In this document: positions 1 to 6,259 of the stretch, piece by piece
Layout: each line of letters starts with the position of its first letter
Numbering within the stretch: the first letter of the stretch is position 1
NCBI GenBank assembly: GCA_018241865.1
Contig: JAFECY010000014.1
Location: forward strand, 1 to 6,275
Length of the DNA stretch: 6,275 bases
Direction of reading: 5' to 3'
DNA from: Pseudomonadota bacterium
GTDB taxonomy: Bacteria > Pseudomonadota > Gammaproteobacteria > Burkholderiales > Burkholderiaceae_D
Made by a program: the position numbers and the translations under genes
The notes under the pieces: model-generated
What the model was told of the DNA's origin: nothing
The model's database searches: none
What the model saw: the letters and a program-made list of their open reading frames with translations, nothing else

Positions 1-732
1 GAAGATCAAGTCGTCGAGGCTCTGCAAAGCGGCAAATCCGTTTCATGGGATGACGTATCGCACCTTGCAAGTGAAGATTTAGCAAGATACATCGTTCATC
101 GAGCATTGATCATCGACTCTTTGGCAAACATGCCTCTTGACAGTGCGGAGGACGCAATCCATAGCGCTATTCTTCCTAAAAGGAGTGACGGCTCCAATAT
201 TCGCGAAAACAATGTCTGGTTAGTGGACGACAAATTTCTGTCCTATTCGAACATATACAGTGACCAGGCATTGGCGACCATCATTCAAGAAGTGGGTAAT
301 TTGGTAGAGTCCAAGCAGCAACGACGCCCTGATGTCGCAGCGTTCTTCTCGAAAGATAGCGAGAACCACCCTAACAAGCTGGTGATCATCGAGTTCAAGA
401 AGCCTGGTGCCGATATCTTTGACAACAACAAAGCTCTCATGCAATGCCGGCTCTATGCAGGCGAGCTCGCTGATCGAATTCCAACGGTAAGAGAAGTCTT
501 TGCGTTTTCCATTGTAGAAATCGACGATGAGTTCTACAGGGACATGAAGCAAACGGGCTTCAAGAACGTCTTTTCTCTGACGGAGCGAGTGGTCTATAAC
601 GATTTCTCGATTGGATCAAACAATGAGATTCCATTGCATCTTTATGTGATGCCCACATCAGCCTTAGTCAAGGATGCACGAGCCAGAAACAAGGTTTTTG
701 AAGAGGTTCTTCAATTCGATTTGAAAAAATAG
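1..732 (+). CDS. C-terminal part of a large protein ending in a PD-(D/E)XK nuclease-like domain (5' end outside window)
   Basis: The frame is open from the first base to a TAG stop, giving 243 visible residues. The true start lies upstream, because the TTG at 106 has no ribosome binding site and the sequence before it reads as protein. Around residues 57-90 is a block of the type ILPKR, NNVWLVDD, YSDQAL, followed by RRPD at 108-111 and LVIIEFKKP at 127-135. D111, E131 and K133 fit the D...(E)xK catalytic signature of PD-(D/E)XK nucleases. From memory, this arrangement occurs at the C-terminus of large GHKL (Hsp90/histidine-kinase-like) ATP-binding proteins, some near restriction or defence genes. 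The ATPase half is not visible, so that assignment is inference. Base composition is lower in GC than its neighbours, suggesting horizontal transfer. It converges on the DUF3095 gene with a 52-base gap. The nuclease-like fold is moderately supported; the cellular role is unknown. Confidence 0.7.
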   Translation, partial: EDQVVEALQSGKSVSWDDVSHLASEDLARYIVHRALIIDSLANMPLDSAEDAIHSAILPKRSDGSNIRENNVWLVDDKFLSYSNIYSDQALATIIQEVGNLVESKQQRRPDVAAFFSKDSENHPNKLVIIEFKKPGADIFDNNKALMQCRLYAGELADRIPTVREVFAFSIVEIDDEFYRDMKQTGFKNVFSLTERVVYNDFSIGSNNEIPLHLYVMPTSALVKDARARNKVFEEVLQFDLKK

Positions 733-784
733 CTTCATGGTCTTTACTGCCAATTTTTCATGAGTTAAGCCACGCCAGAAACTG

Positions 785-1990
785 TCAGATCAGATCGCGT
801 TTACTACACATCATTTCCGCCAGCCGCTTCTTCAACTCCCGCGCCGCAATCGCATACCCGCCATCGCTGCCATCGACAAAGTGCTGATGCTTGCCGTTGT
901 ACGACTGCACGATGCACGTCACCAGCGCTTCGCTCGACTTGTGGATGCCGTAGGCGAGTTGCCCTTGCCGGTATTCCGCTTCCAGAAATTCCTGCAATTG
1001 CGCCGCCTGCGCTTCGCTGCCGTCGATCACCATGCGCAGCATGCCGTCGAATTTGCGGAAGTCGGAATTTTCCACCAGCTCGTCGCGGTAGCGGCTCCAG
1101 CGCACGGCTTGCGTGTCCTTGTTGTTGGCGAACAGATAGCTGCCGGCCGTATTGGCGAATAGCATGCCCACAAAATATTTCACGCGTCGCCACGCGTTGA
1201 ACTGGCTGGTGCGCACGCGCCATTCATGCGCCAGCAATTTCGGATGAAAGGCCATGTGCATGCGTCCGGCGCGCAGCGGATGGTATTGCGTGACATCGCC
1301 GTAGAGCACCTCGATCTGCGCCAGCACGCGGCGGTAAGTGGCGAGGTTGGTTTGCGCATCGGCCGACATGGCGGCCACCAGCAGCGACAGCTTGTGGTCG
1401 TGGAAGCTGGGCACGCCTTGCCAGCGGCATTCAAAGCCTTCAAAGCTGGCGTCGGCGGGGCCGTCGTCCACCGTTACGCGCAGCACGTCTTGCGCTTGTT
1501 CCGACTTGACGCGGCGCTCCGCTTCTTCCCAGCCGCGGCCGGACAGCACCGGTTGCATGACGTGCGGTGACAGCTTGATCTTGCCCATGCGGACGTAGAA
1601 ATCCTGCGCGGTCAGCGAGGCGACTTGCACCAGCCCGACCCGCAGATTCAGGCCGAAGCTGTCTTGCGCCAATTGTTGTGCGCCGCGCAGGGCGAGGATC
1701 ACCCGTTCGCGCAAGCTGTCGGGAATGGCGAAGGTGGCACCATCGCCGCCGAAGATGAAGGGCAGGTCGATGGCGCGATCGACGTTTACCACCGCCGCGA
1801 TGCAAGCGACGCCGACGGTGTTGACCTTTTTGTAGGCACCCGCTTCGATGGCCTTGGTCGAGCCCACCACGTCGGCAATCGCGATCCACCAGTCGCCCGG
1901 CAGATCGGCGTGGGCATGCTGTTGGGCGACATCGGCGAAGGACGACAGCGCCGGCAGGTCGCGGTAAAAATGCAGAGTGTCGGCGGCCAT
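785..1990 (-). CDS. DUF3095 family protein, class III nucleotidyl cyclase-like
   Basis: This 401-residue protein matches what I recall of the DUF3095 family (full-length, no truncation), whose function is not established. The N-terminal half resembles a class III adenylate/guanylate cyclase catalytic domain: IADVVGSTKAIEAG at residues 38-51 and FIFGGDGATFAIP at 78-90. D40 and D83 are 43 residues apart, close to the spacing of the two metal-binding aspartates in class III cyclases. A strand like RVGLVQV follows at 117-123. No signal peptide or membrane segment is seen, so it is probably cytoplasmic. The C-terminal half (about 190-401) has no motif I recognise. The ATG start is the first in frame, but its upstream sequence (ACCCCTCATC) lacks a clear Shine-Dalgarno, so translation may be weak. 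It lies downstream of yidB, separated by a terminator. Family identity is fairly sure; cyclase activity is inference and a degenerate enzyme is possible. Confidence 0.82.
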   Translation of the reverse strand: MAADTLHFYRDLPALSSFADVAQQHAHADLPGDWWIAIADVVGSTKAIEAGAYKKVNTVGVACIAAVVNVDRAIDLPFIFGGDGATFAIPDSLRERVILALRGAQQLAQDSFGLNLRVGLVQVASLTAQDFYVRMGKIKLSPHVMQPVLSGRGWEEAERRVKSEQAQDVLRVTVDDGPADASFEGFECRWQGVPSFHDHKLSLLVAAMSADAQTNLATYRRVLAQIEVLYGDVTQYHPLRAGRMHMAFHPKLLAHEWRVRTSQFNAWRRVKYFVGMLFANTAGSYLFANNKDTQAVRWSRYRDELVENSDFRKFDGMLRMVIDGSEAQAAQLQEFLEAEYRQGQLAYGIHKSSEALVTCIVQSYNGKHQHFVDGSDGGYAIAARELKKRLAEMMCSKRDLI

Positions 1991-2024
1991 GATGAGGGGT
2001 AAATGCGCGTGGATGCGACGGACA

Positions 2025-2055
2025 AAAAGAAAGGCGTCCGCGACGCCTTTCTTTT
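2025..2055 (-). terminator. Rho-independent terminator after the yidB-like gene
   Basis: A perfect 14-base-pair inverted repeat, AAAAGAAAGGCGTC at 2025-2038 and GACGCCTTTCTTTT at 2042-2055, encloses a 3-base loop. Read on the minus strand, the hairpin starts 13 bases past the yidB stop and ends in the U-rich run CTTTTTGTC, as expected for an intrinsic terminator. The A/T-rich outer stem makes it usable in the other direction too, but no plus-strand gene ends here. It leaves only about 34 bases before the DUF3095 start codon. Confidence 0.88.
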
Positions 2056-2068
2056 GTTGAGAGCCGAA

Positions 2069-2461
2069 TCAGCGGCCGAACAGTTTGCCGAGACTGCCGA
2101 GCAGGTCGGCGTTGTCGCCGGCCGGTACTTGGCCATCCGGGGTCAGGTGGTTGATGATTTGCGGCAGATATTGCGAGAGGTGTTGCGCTGCTTGTTGCGG
2201 ATCGATGCCGAGCTTGCCGGCGATGGCGGCGACTTGTTCGTTGCCGAGTACCGATTGCACTTGATCGGCCGAGATCGGCAGATTCTGGCCGGTGCCGACC
2301 CAGGATTGCACCGCGTCGCCTAAGCCGCCGGCGTGGAATTTATCGACCAAGCCGCCGAGCCCGCCGTGTTGGGTAATCAGGCTGGTGACGATGGAAGTCA
2401 GGCCGCCGGCGTCGGCATTGCCGCCAGTCGCGGCGCCGAGGATGGAATCGAATAAACCCAT
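2069..2461 (-). CDS. yidB: YidB family protein (DUF937-related)
   Basis: This is a small protein of 130 residues, matching the length of E. coli YidB (about 132). It begins MGLFDSILGAATGG. Two glycine-rich segments follow: HGGLGGLVDKFHAGGLGDAVQSW at about 32-54, and TGQNLPISADQVQSVLG at 57-73. Then come KLGIDPQQAAQHLSQYLPQIINHLTPDGQVP at about 83-113 and a short tail LLGSLGKLFGR. This order is typical of YidB/DUF937 proteins, whose function is not established. No signal peptide or membrane segment is apparent. The frame stays open well upstream inside the PBP1A gene, but the ATG at 2461 is the right start: it has AGGAG six bases upstream and begins the family's conserved N-terminus. It is 79 bases downstream of PBP1A on the same strand and is followed by a strong terminator, so it could be the last gene of that unit or have its own promoter. 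Confidence 0.92.
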   Translation of the reverse strand: MGLFDSILGAATGGNADAGGLTSIVTSLITQHGGLGGLVDKFHAGGLGDAVQSWVGTGQNLPISADQVQSVLGNEQVAAIAGKLGIDPQQAAQHLSQYLPQIINHLTPDGQVPAGDNADLLGSLGKLFGR

Positions 2462-2467
2462 GATGAT

Positions 2468-2472
2468 CTCCT
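2468..2472 (-). promoter_or_regulatory. Ribosome binding site of yidB that fixes its start
   Basis: On the minus strand, AGGAG precedes ATG by six bases (AGGAGATCATCATG). It is the clearest Shine-Dalgarno in the window and distinguishes the 130-residue reading from the longer open frame that runs upstream through the PBP1A gene. Confidence 0.8.
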
Positions 2473-2492
2473 GTGTCGGGTGAAAGGGATTC

Positions 2493-2501
2493 AGAATAGC
2501 A
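2493..2501 (-). promoter_or_regulatory. Possible extended -10 promoter element for yidB
   Basis: On the minus strand, TGCTATTCT fits the extended -10 pattern TGnTAnnnT and lies about 31 bases before the yidB ATG. TTGACG at 2507-2512 resembles a -35 hexamer but sits only 8 bases away, too close to pair with it. An own promoter for yidB is therefore plausible but weakly supported. Confidence 0.35.
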
Positions 2502-2540
2502 GAAGTCGTCAATCGTGATGTGACCGGCGGAAGCCTTGGG

Positions 2541-4973
2541 TTACGGCAGCATTTGCCCCGGCAGGCCGGTTTCTGGACCTTGTCTGCTGCGGTTCCGGGG
2601 TTGCGCTGCCGGCGCTTGCGGTTGTTGGGACTGTTGCGATTGTTGCGGCTGTTGTGTGCCACCGCCAAACAAGCGGTTCCAGAAATCGCCGATGGCATCC
2701 GTTGCGCCACTGTTGCTACCGTTGCCGCCGTCGGTGCCGATGCTGTGTACGCCATTGCTGCCGACATATTCCTGGTACATCCAGTCGCCGTCAACTTGCA
2801 CCAGTCCAGCCGGCATCGGGCGCGGCAGATCGGGTTTGCCGCGCAGCGCCACGCGCATGTAGTCGATCCAGATCGGCAGCGCCAGCGTGCTGCCGAATTC
2901 GCGGCCGCCGAGCGAGCGCGGCGTGTCGAAACCCATCCACGCCACCGCCACCACATCGCTGCCGTAACCGGCGAACCAGCCATCCATAGCGTCGTTGGTG
3001 GTGCCGGTTTTGCCGGCGAGGTCGGCGCGGCCGAGTTTTTGTCCGGCGGCCGCGCCCGTGCCGGCGTGGGCGACATCGCGCAGCATGCTGTCCATCAGCC
3101 AAGCGTTGCGGGCGTCGATTACGCGCGCGTCTTCGCTATTGGCTTCTTGCGGTTTTTGCGCCAGCACTTTGCCGCGCGCATCGGTCACTTTGGCGATCAG
3201 GTAAGGCTCGTGCCGATAGCCGCCGCTGGCGAATACCGAGTATGCGCCGGCCATTTGCAGCGGCGTGACCGAACCGGTGCCGAGCGTGAGCGTGAGATTG
3301 TCTGGATGCTTGCTGGCGTCGAAGCCGAAGCGCGGCAAATAATCGAGCACGAAGCGCGGTGTGATGGTGCGCAGGATGCGGATCGACACCAGATTTTTCG
3401 ATTTGCGCAAACCGGTACGCATGGTGATCGGGCCGTCGTATTTGCCGTCGTCATTCTGCGGTTCCCAAGCTTGCGAGCCGGTCTCGGCGGCGGAAATCTG
3501 CAGCGGCGCATCGTCGATGATGGTGCCCGGCGACAGGCCTTTTTCCAGTGAGGCCGAATAGACGAAAGGTTTGATGGTTGAGCCCGGCTGCCGCCAGGCT
3601 TGCGTCACGTGATCGAATTGGCTTTGGGCGAAATCGAAGCCGCCGACCAGTGCGCGATATGCGCCGTCGCGGGCATCGAGTGCGACGAAGGCGGCGCTGA
3701 CTTCGGGCAGTTGCGCGATCGTCCAATGTTTTTTCGCATCTTGCGTCACGCGAATCAGCGCGCCGGGGCGGATGGCGGTTTTGTTGTGGGGCGGCAGGAA
3801 GGCGGCAGCGAAACGCAAGCCTTCGCCAGCGATATCGATTTCCTCGCCGGATGCCGTCTGCGCTTTGACTGCGCGGCTCGATGCGGCCAGCACCACGGCG
3901 GCTTTCAAATCGTCGCTGTCGGGATGCTTGCCCAGTGCGTCGTCGATCGCTTCTTCGCGTGCATCTGTGTCGCTGGGCAGATCGATGAAGGCTTCCGGGC
4001 CGCGATAGCCGTGACGGCGGTCGTAGTCGATCATGCCGCGTCGCACTGCCGCGTAGGCCGCATCCTGATCGGCTTTCTGCAGCGTGGTATAGACGTTGAA
4101 GCCGCGCGTGTAGGCTTCTTCTTTGTATTGCGCATACATGAATTTGCGCACGACTTCGGCCGCATACTCCGCATGGGTGACGATGCGCTGGCTGCTGTCG
4201 AGTACAGTGAGTTTTTGCGCCAACGCCTGATCGTACTGCGCCTGCGTGATGTGGCCGAGATCATGCATGCGCTTCAAAATGTAGCGTTGGCGCTGGTAAG
4301 CGCGTTTCGGATTGATGACCGGATTGTAGGCCGAGGGCGCTTTCGGCAGCCCGGCTAACATCGCCGCCTCGGCAATGGTGATGTCGTTGAGCGGCTTGCC
4401 GAAGTAGGTGCGTGCGGCAGTGGAAAAACCGAAGGCGCGTTCGCCGAGGAAAATTTGATTCATGTACAGCTCCAGAATCTGATCCTTGGACAGTTGCGAC
4501 TCGATCTTGTAAGCCAGCATGATTTCATTGATCTTGCGCGAATAGGTTTTTTCGCGGCTCAAAAAGAAATTGCGCGCCACCTGCATGGTGATGGTGGACG
4601 CACCCTGCGAGCTGCCACCGTGGATGAGGTTGGAAATCATGGCGCGCAACACGCCTTTGTAATTGACGCCGCCGTGTTGGTAAAAATGTTCGTCTTCGGT
4701 GTCGAGCAGTGCGGTTTTCATCAGCGCCGGAATTTCCTTGATCGGCACGAAGTCGCGCTTTTCCTCGCCGAATTCAGCCAGCAGCACATTGTCGGCGGTG
4801 TACACCCGCAGCGGAATTTTCGGTTGGTAGTCGGTCAGCGCTTTCAACTCGGGCAAACGGGGCGCAACCCATAGCAGGGCATAAGACAGCAACAGACCTG
4901 CGGCGAGGACGAACAGGGCGCACAACACGCCGAAAATTTTGAACAGACGCATACGCGGAAGCGGATTGGACAT
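2541..4973 (-). CDS. mrcA: Penicillin-binding protein 1A, bifunctional peptidoglycan glycosyltransferase/DD-transpeptidase
   Basis: This is a class A PBP of 810 residues that polymerises lipid II into glycan strands and cross-links stem peptides on the periplasmic face of the inner membrane. A cytoplasmic N-terminus (MSNPLPRMRLFK) leads into a membrane anchor at about 11-36. The GT51 domain shows EDEHFYQHGG at 93-102 (catalytic E93), QGASTITMQVARN at 123-135, RKINE at 146-150 (second Glu E150) and LELYMNQIFLG at 167-177. A PBP1A-type insert follows (RRGMIDYDRRHGYRGPEAF, about 311-329). The transpeptidase has S465-T-I-K468, S525-K-N527 and K655-TGTT, all intact. The last 40 residues or so are a Q/P-rich low-complexity tail. 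E. coli PBP1A is 850 residues, so the length is usual. The start is the only sensible ATG before the membrane segment, though its Shine-Dalgarno is poor. It is divergent from a methyltransferase. A paralogue elsewhere cannot be excluded, so the symbol names the family. Confidence 0.96.
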   Translation of the reverse strand: MSNPLPRMRLFKIFGVLCALFVLAAGLLLSYALLWVAPRLPELKALTDYQPKIPLRVYTADNVLLAEFGEEKRDFVPIKEIPALMKTALLDTEDEHFYQHGGVNYKGVLRAMISNLIHGGSSQGASTITMQVARNFFLSREKTYSRKINEIMLAYKIESQLSKDQILELYMNQIFLGERAFGFSTAARTYFGKPLNDITIAEAAMLAGLPKAPSAYNPVINPKRAYQRQRYILKRMHDLGHITQAQYDQALAQKLTVLDSSQRIVTHAEYAAEVVRKFMYAQYKEEAYTRGFNVYTTLQKADQDAAYAAVRRGMIDYDRRHGYRGPEAFIDLPSDTDAREEAIDDALGKHPDSDDLKAAVVLAASSRAVKAQTASGEEIDIAGEGLRFAAAFLPPHNKTAIRPGALIRVTQDAKKHWTIAQLPEVSAAFVALDARDGAYRALVGGFDFAQSQFDHVTQAWRQPGSTIKPFVYSASLEKGLSPGTIIDDAPLQISAAETGSQAWEPQNDDGKYDGPITMRTGLRKSKNLVSIRILRTITPRFVLDYLPRFGFDASKHPDNLTLTLGTGSVTPLQMAGAYSVFASGGYRHEPYLIAKVTDARGKVLAQKPQEANSEDARVIDARNAWLMDSMLRDVAHAGTGAAAGQKLGRADLAGKTGTTNDAMDGWFAGYGSDVVAVAWMGFDTPRSLGGREFGSTLALPIWIDYMRVALRGKPDLPRPMPAGLVQVDGDWMYQEYVGSNGVHSIGTDGGNGSNSGATDAIGDFWNRLFGGGTQQPQQSQQSQQPQAPAAQPRNRSRQGPETGLPGQMLP
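2616..2654 (-). repeat. Low-complexity CAA/CAG-rich tract coding for a glutamine-rich tail
   Basis: Within the 3' end of the PBP1A gene, codons 774-786 read QQPQQSQQSQQPQ, seen on the plus strand as repeated TTG/CTGTTG units. It is an in-frame, slippage-prone simple tract rather than a mobile repeat, and lies outside both catalytic domains. Confidence 0.75.
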
Positions 4974-5001
4974 GACGGGAAGCTGAATACTATCCGATAA
5001 T
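4972..5001 (+). promoter_or_regulatory. Possible sigma-70 promoter for the methyltransferase gene
   Basis: In the 62-base divergent gap, GATAAT at 4996-5001 matches the -10 consensus at five of six positions. ATGACG at 4972-4977 matches -35 at four of six, with an 18-base spacer. It would start transcription about 25-30 bases before the GTG codon. The -35 overlaps the PBP1A start codon on the other strand. I see no comparably convincing minus-strand promoter for PBP1A in this gap. Confidence 0.4.
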
Positions 5002-5035
5002 GCCAGTCTGATTCATTTCCCGAGGCGACGTTCAC

Positions 5036-6193
5036 GTGCTTCCCCCGTCATCCGATTCCCGCCCGCGCATTTATTGGGACGAACAAGGCCAGACGCACAG
5101 CGCCCGCTGGCGTGCCGAGAGCGTCGCGCCACCGAAGCGCGTGGTGCTGGCCGACGACACGATGACGGCCGACACAGCCTATCGCCTCGCTTGCGAAGGC
5201 ACGGGCTTACTATGGCGCGGCGATTTCCAGAATGCCCGCCAGTTGTTGCAAGCCTTGGCGCGTCGCGCCGACGGCAAATCGCGCAAGCGCGGTAAGCCGA
5301 ATAAAGCACCCGCTTCGCCGACGGAAGCCTTCCACCTGCATCGGCAAGCGCAAGCGCAACGGGCACGCACGCTGGCGATGCTGTTGCTTCCCTTCGATGC
5401 CGACTACACCCTGTCCCTGCGGCGCGCACCCGATGTGCGGCAAGCCTGCGTCGAAGCTTGGGGTGAGCCGGATGAGCCATTCATCGCGTCGATGCGCGAA
5501 CTGCTCGGCTTGATCGGCGCGCATGAATGGCGCAAGAAAGGCGTCGAGATTCCCGCGCTGGGCGCGCGCATCCATCCGCATTACGGCGTGTTTTCGCCGG
5601 TGCGTGGCGAATACGTGCGGCTGGTGGCCGAAGCGCCGCTGCCATCGGGTGCGACGGTGTTGGCGTTCGATATCGGCGCCGGCAGCGCTGTGCTTTCCGC
5701 CGTGCTGGCCAAGCGCGGCGTCGCGCAGGTGCTGGCTACCGACACCGATCCGCGTGCGCTGGCCTGCGCCGGCGATAATCTGGCGCGGCTCGGCTTGCAG
5801 GAGCAAGTCGCCTTGCTGCAGGCCGATCTGTTCCCGCCGGGGCAGGCTGCGCTGGTGGTGTGTAATCCACCTTGGCTGCCGGCGCGACCCAGTTCGCCGA
5901 TCGAGCAGGCGATCTACGATCCCGACAGCCGCATGTTGCGCGGCTTTCTGGCGGGGCTGGCGCCGCATCTGACACCGGGCGGCGAAGGTTGGCTGATCCT
6001 GTCCGATCTGGCCGAACATCTGGGTCTGCGTGCGCGTACCGAGTTGCTGGCCTGGATCGACGCCGCCGGTCTGCGGGTGGCGGGTCGGCTGGATGCCCGA
6101 CCGACCCATCCGAAAGCGGCCGATCCGACCGATCCACTGCATGCGGCGCGTGCCGCCGAAGTCACTTCCTTGTGGCGGCTGGCGGCGAAATAA
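5036..6193 (+). CDS. Class I SAM-dependent methyltransferase with NPPW motif
   Basis: The 385-residue protein has a Rossmann-type methyltransferase domain in its C-terminal half. Motif I is VLAFDIGAGSAVLSAVLAKRG (about 208-228, the SAM-binding glycine loop after D212). ATDTDPRALACAGDNLARLG follows at about 234-253, with an acidic residue likely contacting the SAM ribose. LLQADLF is at 260-266 and VVCNPPW at 274-280. NPP(Y/W) is typical of enzymes that methylate amino nitrogen in DNA, RNA or protein glutamine (HemK/PrmC, RsmC-like). The substrate here is unknown. The N-terminal 190 residues form a helical region with a basic stretch (KSRKRGKPNK, 81-90), perhaps for RNA, DNA or protein recognition. 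It includes HPHYGVFSPVRGEYVRL at about 180-196, just before the SAM fold. The GTG start is chosen because a TGA lies in frame at 5009 and GAGG sits about 10 bases upstream; no in-frame ATG exists between. It is divergent from PBP1A with no evident functional link. Confidence 0.87.
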   Translation: MLPPSSDSRPRIYWDEQGQTHSARWRAESVAPPKRVVLADDTMTADTAYRLACEGTGLLWRGDFQNARQLLQALARRADGKSRKRGKPNKAPASPTEAFHLHRQAQAQRARTLAMLLLPFDADYTLSLRRAPDVRQACVEAWGEPDEPFIASMRELLGLIGAHEWRKKGVEIPALGARIHPHYGVFSPVRGEYVRLVAEAPLPSGATVLAFDIGAGSAVLSAVLAKRGVAQVLATDTDPRALACAGDNLARLGLQEQVALLQADLFPPGQAALVVCNPPWLPARPSSPIEQAIYDPDSRMLRGFLAGLAPHLTPGGEGWLILSDLAEHLGLRARTELLAWIDAAGLRVAGRLDARPTHPKAADPTDPLHAARAAEVTSLWRLAAK

Positions 6194-6242
6194 ACCCCCA
6201 GTTAGATTGCGAAAATGCAAACGGACGTTGCTTGCCTTGCAC

Positions 6243-6259
6243 GGATAGCCTACCTATCC
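6243..6259. promoter_or_regulatory. Inverted repeat overlapping a possible promoter in the 3' tail
   Basis: GGATAG and CTATCC form a perfect 6-base inverted repeat with a 5-base spacer (CCTAC). It overlaps TTGCCT at 6232-6237 and TATCCT at 6255-6260, which are 17 bases apart like -35 and -10 boxes. There is no T-run after it, so it is a poor terminator for the methyltransferase gene. It could be an operator for a gene starting beyond the window. The rest of 6194-6275 holds nothing I recognise; AGGGGATG at 6267-6273 has no spacing between purine run and ATG, so I do not call a start there. Confidence 0.3.

Noticed and set aside
106..108. TTG at 106 as the start of the first gene
   Set aside because: The frame continues open to base 1 with protein-like sequence, and no Shine-Dalgarno precedes the TTG. 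The gene is better treated as 5'-partial.
733..784. Terminator or recombination site in the gap between the convergent genes
   Set aside because: Only a TTTTT run and the trivial palindrome TCATGA are visible. There is no stem-loop or repeat that would support a call.
2616..2654. CRISPR or tandem-repeat array
   Set aside because: The TTG-rich units are in-frame glutamine codons of the PBP1A tail, with no spacers of regular length.
2462..3076. Upstream extension of the yidB reading frame
   Set aside because: The frame is open only because it shadows PBP1A. The Shine-Dalgarno and the conserved MGLFDSIL start place the true beginning at 2461.
2520..3551. Long plus-strand open frame (343 codons) opposite the PBP1A gene
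   Set aside because: It is antisense to the transpeptidase domain of PBP1A, whose motifs are all intact. Its translation is an Arg/Ala/His-rich mixture without domains, typical of a shadow frame in GC-rich DNA.
3600..4358. Plus-strand open frame of 252 codons inside PBP1A
   Set aside because: It is the reverse shadow of the region joining the glycosyltransferase and transpeptidase domains of PBP1A, with no ribosome binding site or domain of its own.
5210..6220. Long minus-strand open frame (336 codons) opposite the methyltransferase
   Set aside because: The plus-strand reading has clear SAM-binding and NPPW motifs. The minus reading is Arg/Gln/His-rich with no recognisable fold.
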